NCBI GenBank assembly: GCA_003511465.1
Contig: DOID01000116.1
Span: forward strand, 308-6,663
Direction: 5' to 3'
DNA length: 6,356 nt
From: Bacillota bacterium
GTDB lineage: Bacteria > Bacillota > UBA4882 > UBA10575
Under the pieces are notes generated by a model. The model saw nothing but the letters and a program-made list of their open reading frames with translations, did no database searches and had not been told where the DNA came from. Shown piece after piece: positions 1 through 6,045 of this stretch (positions within the stretch are counted from its first letter, which is position 1; each line of letters starts with the position of its first letter). The position numbers and the translations under genes are program-made.

Positions 1-3000
1 GGTGATCATCAGGATGTTATGGCATGTCGGCAGACAGGGTTTGCCATGCTGGCATCCTCCAGCGTCCAGGAAGCGGAAGACATGGCCCTGGTTTCCCACC
101 TGGCTACCCTGGAATCTTCTGTCCCCTTCCTGCATTTCTTTGATGGTTTCAGAACCAGCCACGAAGTACAGAAGATTGACGAAATCGCCTACGAAGACAT
201 GGCCAAACTGGTCGATTGGAAAGCAATTGAAGATTTTCGGAAGCGGGCTTTAAATCCGGAACACCCGCACCAACGCGGCACCGCTCAAAACCCGGATATT
301 TACTTCCAGGGTCGTGAAGCAAGCAATCCTTTCTATGCGGCCACCCCGGGGATAGTGCTTCGGATTATGGGCGAGGTCGCCAAATTGACCGGGCGTTCTT
401 ACAAGCTATTTGATTATGTGGGCGCTCCTGACGCGGATCGGGTAATTATTTCGATGGGTTCAAGCTGTGATACCATCGAAGAAACCGTCAATTATTTAAA
501 TGGTAAAGGTGAAAAGGTCGGCCTGATTAAAGTGCGTTTGTACCGTCCCTTCTCAGCCGAACATTTTCTGTCTGTGTTACCGAAGACCGCTCAGAGGATT
601 GCGGTACTGGATCGAACCAAGGAGCCTGGTTCTTTGGGCGAACCTCTTTATCAAGATGTTTGTACCGTATTAATGGAGAAAAAGGAGACCCCGTTGATTA
701 TCGGCGGCCGTTATGGCTTGGGTTCCAAAGAGTTCACCCCGTCAATGGTAAAAGCGATCTATGACAACCTCGCCGCCGAACAGCCGAAGAACCACTTTAC
801 CGTGGGTATCAACGATGATGTTTCCAACACTTCTTTGGAAGTCAAAGAATTTATCAACGCAGCGCCTCAAGGGGTTCATCGTTGTAAATTCTATGGCTTG
901 GGTTCTGATGGCACGGTAGGAGCCAATAAGAACTCGATTAAAATCATTGGTGACCATACCGATATGTATGCTCAAGGCTATTTCGTTTACGACTCCAAAA
1001 AGTCCGGCGGGATCACCATCTCCCACTTGAGATTTGGAAAATCGCCGATTCAATCGCCTTACCTGATCGACCAGGCTGATTTCGTGGCGTGCCATAATCC
1101 TTCCTATGTAACCAGATACGATGTTTTGGAAGGGATTAAGGACGGCGGCAGTTTCTTATTGAATTCGCCGTGGACCGCCGAGGAAATGAACGAAAAATTA
1201 CCGGCGACAATGAAACAAACCATTGCCAAGAAGCAACTGAAGTTCTTTAACATTGACGCGGTGAAGATTGCCGGTGAAGTCGGACTTGGTGGGCGGATCA
1301 ATATGATCATGCAAGCAGCTTTCTTCAAGATCGCGAAGGTCATCCCGGTCGAAGACGCCCTTGTCTATATCAAGGAGGCAATTAAGAAGACCTATGGCCG
1401 TAAAGGCGATAAGATTGTTAATATGAATATCCAGGCGGTTGACCGGGCGATTGAAGCACTGGAAGAGATTAAATACCCGGCTTCGTGGACAACCGACACC
1501 ACTGGTGCGGAAATCGTTGAAGAAGTTGTTCCCGATTATGTGAAAAATGTAATCAATCCGATTCTACGCCAAGAAGGCGACAAACTTCCGGTTAGTGCCT
1601 TTGCGCCCGACGGATCGGTTCCGGTGGGAACCACCAAGTACGAGAAGCGGGGCGTTGCCGTGACCATTCCGCAATGGGATCCGGCCGATTGCATCCAGTG
1701 TAATCAGTGCGCTTTTGTTTGTCCCCATGCTTGTATTCGTCCTTATTTAGCGAAAGAAGAAAACTTGACCGGTGCGCCGGCAACCTTTGCGACGAAAGGG
1801 GCCATCGGGAAAGAACTGGCTGGTTACCAATACCGGATGCAGGTTTCACCTTTGGACTGTACCGGGTGTGGGAACTGTGTAGATATTTGTCCGGCGAAAG
1901 GCACACCGATTAAGATGGTTCCTTTGGCCGATATCGTCGAAACGGAAACGGCCAATTACCAATTTGCCGAGTCCCTGCCAAAACCAGACGTGGAGATCGA
2001 TCCGGAAACGGTGAAGGGGAGCCAATTCCGTCAGCCGCTCTTTGAGTTCTCCGGTGCTTGTGCCGGATGTGGGGAGACACCTTATGTCAAACTGGTGACC
2101 CAACTCTTCGGTGACCGGATGTTGATCGCGAATGCCACTGGTTGTTCGTCGATTTACGGTGGTAGTTCTCCGACCTGTCCCTATACGGTGAATGAGCAAG
2201 GTCATGGCCCGGCCTGGGCAAACTCCCTGTTTGAGGATAACGCGGAGTATGGTTACGGGATGAACCTGGCTTTAGTCCAACGCCGGGCGAAACTGGCTGA
2301 TCTGATTAACGAAGCATTAACCTTAGGCGTTGAGGGAGAACTCAAGAACGCTTTCACCCAGTGGCTAGAAGGTAAGGATGAAGCTAAAGCTTCTCGGAAA
2401 GCCAGCGACCAGATTAAGGCGTTGATCGATTCCGCAGCGGCACAGGCTGGCGGAGAGATGAAAGAAGTACTGACCGCGATTGCCGGGATGAAAGACATCT
2501 ATACTAAAAAATCCGTTTGGATCTTTGGCGGTGACGGCTGGGCTTATGATATCGGTTACGGTGGTCTAGATCATGTGATTGCTTCTGGTGAGGATGTCAA
2601 CATCTTAGTCCTCGACACGGAAGTATATTCTAATACCGGAGGCCAGTCCTCGAAGTCGACCCCAACCGGAGCAATTGCCAAATTCGCGGCTGCGGGGAAA
2701 CAAGTGAAAAAGAAGGACCTTGGGATGATTGCCATGACCTACGGGTATGTTTACGTGGCTTCAATTGCGATGGGTGCCAATAAAAACCAGACCTTGAAGG
2801 CGCTGGTGGAAGCCGAACGGTACCCGGGACCTTCCTTGGTTATTGCTTATTCACCTTGTATCAACCATGGAATTAATATGAGTAAGACCCAACGGGAAGA
2901 GCAGTTGGCTGTGGAGGCAGGTTACTGGCCACTCTACCGGTACAATCCGGAACTGACTTTAGCCGGTAAGAACCCCTTCATACTTGATTCCAAGGCGCCA

Positions 3001-3150
3001 ACGGGTAATTTCCGGGAATTCCTCATGGGTGAAGTCAGATATACTTCCCTAAAGAAGTTGTTCCCAGAAAAAGCCGAGGAACTCTATACTAAAGCGGAAA
3101 ACGACGCTAAACTCCGCTATGAAACCTATAAACGCTTGGCCCAAGATTAA
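1..3150 (+). CDS. nifJ: Pyruvate:ferredoxin (flavodoxin) oxidoreductase, 5'-truncated by the window edge
   Basis: The enzyme oxidatively decarboxylates pyruvate with CoA to acetyl-CoA and CO2 and passes electrons to ferredoxin or flavodoxin in the cytoplasm. The frame is open from base 1 (GDHQDVMACRQTG...), so the ATG at 19 is an internal methionine. Against the single-chain family (about 1170-1230 residues) some 100-125 N-terminal residues are missing, including the start of the pyruvate/TPP domain. Positions below count from base 1. Arg10 matches the substrate-binding Arg (Arg114 in Desulfovibrio africanus). Two [4Fe-4S] ferredoxin motifs follow: C564/C567/C570/C574 and C620/C623/C626/C630. 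The proximal cluster ligands are C687, C690, C715 and C953. The TPP/Mg site runs from GDGWAYDIG (845-852 core) to N878 in SNTGGQ. The chain ends soon after the catalytic domain (KRLAQD), without the C-terminal extension that protects the D. africanus enzyme from oxygen. Family assignment is near certain; the symbol follows single-chain PFOR convention and does not imply a role in nitrogen fixation. Confidence 0.97.
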   Translation, partial: GDHQDVMACRQTGFAMLASSSVQEAEDMALVSHLATLESSVPFLHFFDGFRTSHEVQKIDEIAYEDMAKLVDWKAIEDFRKRALNPEHPHQRGTAQNPDIYFQGREASNPFYAATPGIVLRIMGEVAKLTGRSYKLFDYVGAPDADRVIISMGSSCDTIEETVNYLNGKGEKVGLIKVRLYRPFSAEHFLSVLPKTAQRIAVLDRTKEPGSLGEPLYQDVCTVLMEKKETPLIIGGRYGLGSKEFTPSMVKAIYDNLAAEQPKNHFTVGINDDVSNTSLEVKEFINAAPQGVHRCKFYGLGSDGTVGANKNSIKIIGDHTDMYAQGYFVYDSKKSGGITISHLRFGKSPIQSPYLIDQADFVACHNPSYVTRYDVLEGIKDGGSFLLNSPWTAEEMNEKLPATMKQTIAKKQLKFFNIDAVKIAGEVGLGGRINMIMQAAFFKIAKVIPVEDALVYIKEAIKKTYGRKGDKIVNMNIQAVDRAIEALEEIKYPASWTTDTTGAEIVEEVVPDYVKNVINPILRQEGDKLPVSAFAPDGSVPVGTTKYEKRGVAVTIPQWDPADCIQCNQCAFVCPHACIRPYLAKEENLTGAPATFATKGAIGKELAGYQYRMQVSPLDCTGCGNCVDICPAKGTPIKMVPLADIVETETANYQFAESLPKPDVEIDPETVKGSQFRQPLFEFSGACAGCGETPYVKLVTQLFGDRMLIANATGCSSIYGGSSPTCPYTVNEQGHGPAWANSLFEDNAEYGYGMNLALVQRRAKLADLINEALTLGVEGELKNAFTQWLEGKDEAKASRKASDQIKALIDSAAAQAGGEMKEVLTAIAGMKDIYTKKSVWIFGGDGWAYDIGYGGLDHVIASGEDVNILVLDTEVYSNTGGQSSKSTPTGAIAKFAAAGKQVKKKDLGMIAMTYGYVYVASIAMGANKNQTLKALVEAERYPGPSLVIAYSPCINHGINMSKTQREEQLAVEAGYWPLYRYNPELTLAGKNPFILDSKAPTGNFREFLMGEVRYTSLKKLFPEKAEELYTKAENDAKLRYETYKRLAQD

Positions 3151-3167
3151 TCAGGACGGAAACAAAA

Positions 3168-3198
3168 AGGAAACTCACCCCTTGCGGGTGAGTTTCCT
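3168..3198 (+). terminator. Hairpin after PFOR, putative terminator with no U-tract on the + strand
   Basis: A perfect 13-bp stem (AGGAAACTCACCC at 3168-3180 with GGGTGAGTTTCCT at 3186-3198) encloses the 5-nt loop CTTGC, beginning 18 bp after the PFOR stop. It is followed by CGCATCT, not a T-run, so as a rho-independent terminator for PFOR it is incomplete. The T-run lies on the other strand: the run of A at 3164-3168 reads TTTTT after the hairpin in the minus direction. It may end PFOR transcription or protect its mRNA 3' end; the position favours a 3'-end role. Confidence 0.6.
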
Positions 3199-3317
3199 CG
3201 CATCTAAGGCTAAAAGCCCATCGATTCGGTAAGTTTATGGGAAGGTATTGTTTACCTTAGAGAAAAAGGATATATTATAAGTATTATTAGATTGCAACGG
3301 GGAAGGGAGAAACAAGG
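3199..3317 (+). promoter_or_regulatory. serS promoter region and ribosome binding site
   Basis: The best promoter candidate is TTGTTT (3248-3253), a 17-bp spacer, then TATATT (3271-3276, five of six matches to TATAAT), which predicts transcription from about 3283 and a leader of only about 35 nt. A perfect inverted repeat AAGGTA-ttgtt-TACCTT (3242-3258) covers the -35 box and could be an operator. AAGGGAG at 3303-3309 sits 8 nt before the ATG and fixes the serS start. A small stem GGCT-AAA-AGCC lies at 3208-3218. There is no room for a T-box leader. Confidence 0.55.
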
Positions 3318-4589
3318 ATGCTTGACCTGAAATTGATTCGTACTAATCCCGACCAAGTACGGGCAGGGTTGGCGAAACGGGGCGCCGCCGGGCTGATTGA
3401 TGAAGTTCTGCGTCTAGATCAGGAACGCCGCGAAAAGCTAACGAATGTCGAAACACTAAAGAACAAAAGAAATGTGGTTTCGAAAGAAGTAGGACGGCTG
3501 AAAGCCGCAAAGGTAGAAGCCACAAATTTGATTAATGAGATGAAAGCGGTTAATGAAGAGATCCGGGAGTTGGACGGAGTAGTCCGTGAACTGGACGAAC
3601 AGATTGATGCGATTCTTTTTGCCCTGCCAAACCTGCCCCAGGCCGATGTCCCGGTTGGGACGGATGACCAAACAAATTTGGAAATCCGGCATTGGGGCAA
3701 GCCCCGATCCTTTCCTTTTGAACCTAAACCCCATTGGGAACTTGGCGAAGAACTGGATCTGTTCGATTTTGACCGGGGGGCCAAAATAAGTGGGGCCCGC
3801 TTTACAGTGCTCAAAGGATTAGGGGCTCGTTTAGAAAGAGCACTCGTCAATTTCATGCTTGATTTACATGTTAATGAACATGGTTATACGGAGATATTCC
3901 CACCATTTTTAGTGAATGAAGATTGCATGGTGGGCACCGGTCAGCTGCCGAAGTTTGAGGAAGATATGTTTAAAGTCGCCCCAGGGGACTATTACCTGAT
4001 TCCCACCGCCGAAGTTCCCGTGACCAATCTGCACCGGGAAGAGATCTTGGAAGCCGAGAACCTCCCAAAGAAATATGTGGCGTATACCGCTTGTTTCCGT
4101 GCTGAAGCCGGTTCGGCCGGGCGAGACACCAGAGGGTTAATCCGGCAACATCAGTTCAACAAGGTCGAATTGGTGAAACTGACGAAGCCTGAAGACTCCT
4201 ACCAGGAACACGAGAGTTTAGTGCAGGATGCGGAAAAAGTATTACAGTTGTTGAACCTCCCCTACCGAGTGGTCTTGCTTTCCAGTGGTGATATGGGCTT
4301 TTCTGCCAGTAAATGTTATGACCTTGAAGTTTGGCTTCCCAGCTTTGGTGTTTATCGAGAAATTTCTTCTTGTTCTAATTTTGAAGATTTTCAAGCGCGG
4401 CGAGGAAACCTCCGTTTTCGGCCGGAGCCTGATGCGAAACCCGAATTTGTCCACACCTTGAATGGTTCGGGGCTGGCCATCGGTCGGACCGTAGCGGCGC
4501 TGGTTGAAAACCATCAACAAGCTGATGGTTCCATTACTATCCCGGAAGTCCTGGTCCCGTATATGGGAGGCATAACGGTTATTAAGTAA
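3318..4589 (+). CDS. serS: Seryl-tRNA synthetase (class II)
   Basis: SerRS activates serine with ATP and charges tRNA-Ser, and also tRNA-Sec where that exists, in the cytoplasm. The 423-residue length is normal for the bacterial enzyme. Residues 1-105 form the tRNA-binding domain: the typical start MLDLKLIRTNP, then a charged, heptad-like stretch at about 30-100 that makes the long coiled-coil arm. The catalytic domain carries the serine-pocket signature TAEVPVTN (230-237), class II motif 2 with FRAEAGSAGRDTRG (260-273) and its conserved Arg261, the SCSNFEDFQARR segment (351-362), and motif 3 GLAIGRTVAALVEN (385-398) with Arg390. It closes with the usual IPEVLVPYMGG. The ATG is supported by the SD AAGGGAG 8 nt upstream and by the canonical N-terminus. 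It appears monocistronic, with its own promoter before it and a strong hairpin after it. No key residue looks missing. Confidence 0.98.
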   Translation: MLDLKLIRTNPDQVRAGLAKRGAAGLIDEVLRLDQERREKLTNVETLKNKRNVVSKEVGRLKAAKVEATNLINEMKAVNEEIRELDGVVRELDEQIDAILFALPNLPQADVPVGTDDQTNLEIRHWGKPRSFPFEPKPHWELGEELDLFDFDRGAKISGARFTVLKGLGARLERALVNFMLDLHVNEHGYTEIFPPFLVNEDCMVGTGQLPKFEEDMFKVAPGDYYLIPTAEVPVTNLHREEILEAENLPKKYVAYTACFRAEAGSAGRDTRGLIRQHQFNKVELVKLTKPEDSYQEHESLVQDAEKVLQLLNLPYRVVLLSSGDMGFSASKCYDLEVWLPSFGVYREISSCSNFEDFQARRGNLRFRPEPDAKPEFVHTLNGSGLAIGRTVAALVENHQQADGSITIPEVLVPYMGGITVIK

Positions 4590-4607
4590 GGAGCGGAAGA
4601 AGTAAAA

Positions 4608-4658
4608 GGAAAGGCACCTTTTCCGGACCGTAAGGTCCCAGGGGGAGGTGTCCTTTTC
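4608..4658 (+). terminator. Intrinsic terminator after serS (long compound hairpin with GNRA loop)
   Basis: The hairpin begins 18 bp after the serS stop. An inner stem GGACC/GGTCC (4625-4629 with 4634-4638) is capped by GTAA, a GNRA-type tetraloop. A bulge of CA (4639-4640) leads to a second stem, CACCTTTTCC (4615-4624) with GGGGGAGGTG (4641-4650), using G-U pairs in the middle. The outer stem pairs GGAAAGG (4608-4614) with CCTTTTC (4652-4658) across one bulged T. The 3' arm supplies a run of four T. This looks like a bidirectional-style terminator isolating serS from the downstream operon. Confidence 0.75.
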
Positions 4659-4741
4659 TATGACACTAACTATTTTGGCCATTATAAGAAAATGATGTAA
4701 CTATTCTATTGATTTCAGAACAAGGATGTGTTAAAGTAAGA

Positions 4742-4770
4742 TTAACAATTAAAAAGAAAAAACTTATCTT
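4742..4770 (+). promoter_or_regulatory. Candidate sigma-70-type promoter for the leader ORF/lacI operon
   Basis: TTAACA (4742-4747, five of six to TTGACA), a 17-bp A-rich spacer, then TATCTT (4765-4770, four of six to TATAAT) predicts a start near 4777 and a long 5' leader of about 185 nt before the repressor gene. A second candidate lies just upstream: TTGATT (4709-4714), 17 bp, TAAAGT (4732-4737), with an extended -10 TG at 4729-4730. Either would transcribe the leader ORF and both operator arms. Sequence match only. Confidence 0.4.
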
Positions 4771-4845
4771 ATTACGAAAAAGGGATTATGCTCGGTTGTG
4801 AGCTATTATTGTTTAAGCTGTGGACGGAAAAAGGAGAATCCACTA

Positions 4846-4896
4846 ATGACCGAAAAAATTTTTATTCATTTTGTTAAACGTTTTTCTGAACAATAG
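4846..4896 (+). CDS. Possible 16-residue leader peptide upstream of the repressor gene
   Basis: ATG at 4846 opens MTEKIFIHFVKRFSEQ and stops at TAG (4894-4896). A good SD, AAGGAG (4831-4836), lies 9 nt before the ATG, which is the main reason to take the ORF seriously. It is not in frame with the downstream gene and ends 65 nt before its TTG start. Its last codons (GTT AAA CGT TTT TCT GAA CAA) are the left arm of the large inverted repeat, so ribosomes finishing this ORF would cover that arm. I recognise no family. The operator constrains part of the sequence, so the coding appearance could be accidental. Confidence 0.3.
   Translation: MTEKIFIHFVKRFSEQ
4873..4887 (+). promoter_or_regulatory. 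LacI-type operator, left copy
   Basis: GTTAAACGTTTTTCT contains the 8-bp palindrome AAACGTTT centred on CG, the usual core of LacI/PurR/CcpA-family operators. An exact reverse-complement copy stands at 4923-4937, with the CG centres 51 bp apart, close to five helical turns. The location immediately before a lacI-type gene suggests autoregulation. Binding by that protein is inferred. Confidence 0.65.
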
Positions 4897-4916
4897 AGAA
4901 CACACTTCCCTATTTT
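4887..4916 (+). promoter_or_regulatory. Weak candidate core promoter between the two operators
   Basis: TGAACA (4887-4892), an 18-bp spacer and TATTTT (4911-4916) form a weak -35/-10 pair, each matching four of six consensus bases. The predicted start near 4923 falls in the right operator. Repressor on either or both sites would block it, which is the arrangement expected for an autoregulated repressor gene. It is less convincing by sequence than the promoter at 4742-4770. Confidence 0.3.
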
Positions 4917-4922
4917 TGTTCT

Positions 4923-4937
4923 AGAAAAACGTTTAAC
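4923..4937 (+). promoter_or_regulatory. LacI-type operator, right copy (mirror image)
   Basis: AGAAAAACGTTTAAC is the exact reverse complement of the left operator and carries the same AAACGTTT core. Matching continues inward after one bulged base (TTGTTC 4916-4921 against GAACAA 4888-4893), so in RNA the two arms could also form a stem of about 21 bp with a 22-nt loop. It ends 12 bp before the SD of the repressor gene. Confidence 0.65.
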
Positions 4938-4961
4938 TCATAATTTTTTGGAGGAATCGAT

Positions 4962-5975
4962 TTGCGAAAAAAACAAGCAACGCTCAAAGATATAGCTGTT
5001 CTGGCCGAAGCATCCGTCGCGACTGTTTCGTGGGTGCTTAATGGTAATTCTCGGAAATACGTAAGTGAACAATTACGAGAACGGGTGCTAAAAGCCGCCA
5101 AAGACCTTAATTATCAACCAAACCCTTTAGCCCAACGCCTGAAGGGGAAATCCCGGAAATTGCTGGCGGTAGTCGTTCCCCAGTTTGAAAATATCTTTTT
5201 TAATCACATCGTGATCGGGGCCGAAAAATACGCGAACAGTCAAGGGTATCGTTTATTAATTTGTAGTACCGATGATCACCCGCAAAAGGAATGGGAACTG
5301 GTTAATCAACTGATTGCGACTTGGGTGGATGGTATCCTGATTGCGCCAACTTACAGTGGGGAGGATGCGGTGAAATCCATTCTTGGAGCTGGGATTCCTT
5401 TAGTCTTACTAGACCGCCGGGTTGGCAAAAATATTGATTACATAGGGATGGATAATTTCCAAATTGCTTATACCGGAACAAAATATTTGCTTGAGCAAAA
5501 GCACCGGCGGATCGGTTACATCGGTTGGGAATCACCTCTACATACGATGCTTGCCCGTAATCAGGGTTTTTTAAAGGCGGTTGAGGAGTTTGGGGTTTCC
5601 AGAGATGAAATTCAAATACGTAAATGCGCTCGTAATCCGGAAAGCAGTTACCCTATAACAAAAGAGTTGTTAGCCGACTTTAAGCCAACAGCATTTTATA
5701 TTGACCAAAATACCATTGCGGATGGGGTAGTGAAAGCAATCCGTGATGCCGAATTACGCATCCCCGAAGACATCTCGGTGATCATTCACGGGGAACCAAC
5801 TTGGGCAGTAATGAATATTCCGGAGTTTACCTGTATTGCTTTACCCGATTTTGAAATTGGATCTGAGGGCGCCAAGTTGCTCATTGAAAAACTGGAAGGG
5901 GCATCCCATAAACCTAAAGAGATCTATCTATCCGGTAATATTGTCGAACGGGCTTCGGTCCGGAACTTAAATTAA
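4962..5975 (+). CDS. LacI/GalR-family transcriptional repressor
   Basis: A 337-residue DNA-binding regulator of normal LacI-family length. The N-terminal helix-turn-helix (ATLKDIAVLAEASVATVSWV, residues 6-25) is followed by NYQPNPLAQRLKGK (50-63), the minor-groove hinge helix with Leu60 at the wedge position. The rest (about 66-337) is a periplasmic-binding-protein-like ligand domain with typical landmarks: LLDRR (149-153), IGMDNFQIAY (161-170), KHRRIGYIG (180-188), RNQGF (199-203), RIPEDISV (266-273). Where many relatives read GFDD after ISV, this protein has IHGEP (275-279), so the effector pocket may be unusual. The TTG start is forced: SD GGAGGA (4950-4955) lies 6 nt upstream, a stop in frame is at 4941-4943, and the next in-frame Met is residue 163. 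Paired AAACGTTT operators upstream suggest autoregulation. The following binding-protein gene suggests it controls transport of an organic acid or similar solute; the ligand itself cannot be read from the sequence. Confidence 0.93.
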   Translation: MRKKQATLKDIAVLAEASVATVSWVLNGNSRKYVSEQLRERVLKAAKDLNYQPNPLAQRLKGKSRKLLAVVVPQFENIFFNHIVIGAEKYANSQGYRLLICSTDDHPQKEWELVNQLIATWVDGILIAPTYSGEDAVKSILGAGIPLVLLDRRVGKNIDYIGMDNFQIAYTGTKYLLEQKHRRIGYIGWESPLHTMLARNQGFLKAVEEFGVSRDEIQIRKCARNPESSYPITKELLADFKPTAFYIDQNTIADGVVKAIRDAELRIPEDISVIIHGEPTWAVMNIPEFTCIALPDFEIGSEGAKLLIEKLEGASHKPKEIYLSGNIVERASVRNLN

Positions 5976-6030
5976 GCAAGGGGAGGTGAGCGGGAGAAAG
6001 GAGCAAAAAGCTACAGGATTAATTAAATTT

Positions 6031-6037
6031 AAGGAGG
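6031..6037 (+). promoter_or_regulatory. Ribosome binding site that decides the binding-protein start
   Basis: AAGGAGG lies 8 nt before ATG 6046 and is a near-perfect SD. An in-frame GTG at 5986 would add 20 residues but would bury the signal peptide, and its purine-rich tract overlaps the codon itself, so ATG 6046 is preferred. The rest of 5976-6045 shows no promoter, terminator or AAACGTTT operator, in keeping with co-transcription from the repressor gene. Confidence 0.85.
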
Positions 6038-6045
6038 AATTTTGG

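Larger units (their letters stand above)
4590..4961 (+). other. 372-bp A/T-rich control region between serS and the lacI-type gene
   Basis: Apart from the serS hairpin at its left end, this gap has no credible protein gene of normal size. It is much more A/T-rich than the flanking genes, as expected of a promoter region. From left to right it holds the serS terminator, two possible promoters around 4709-4770, a possible 16-codon leader ORF (4846-4896), a pair of mirror-image operators (4873-4887, 4923-4937) and the SD sequence of the repressor gene. The length suggests regulation beyond a simple promoter. Confidence 0.7.

Noticed and set aside
22..39. Cysteine next to the substrate-binding Arg in PFOR (ACRQTG rather than AARQTG)
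   Set aside because: From memory this variation occurs in clostridial PFORs, and the neighbouring catalytic residues are intact, so I do not count it as unusual.
742..2498. Several minus-strand open frames of 79-119 codons inside PFOR
   Set aside because: They overlap a strongly conserved gene, show no recognisable domain or SD, and have the low-complexity look of antisense shadows.
19..3150. Taking ATG 19 as the PFOR start
   Set aside because: The six codons before it (GDHQDV) are conserved PFOR sequence in the same frame, so the gene begins outside the window.
3199..3317. T-box riboswitch upstream of serS
   Set aside because: The leader is too short, and neither the T-box consensus nor an antiterminator fold is present.
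3343..4682. Minus-strand and alternative-frame ORFs inside serS, including one of 146 codons reaching past its 3' end
   Set aside because: Every one lies over intact SerRS motifs, and the one at the 3' end runs through the terminator hairpin; none resembles a known protein.
4660..4695. 11-codon ORF MTLTILAIIRK after the serS terminator
   Set aside because: Its only SD-like bases lie within the terminator stem at 12-nt spacing, and it is too short to support.
5986..6045. In-frame GTG extending the binding protein by 20 residues
   Set aside because: It would put a charged stretch before the signal peptide; ATG 6046 has a near-perfect SD and gives a normal MKR-hydrophobic start.
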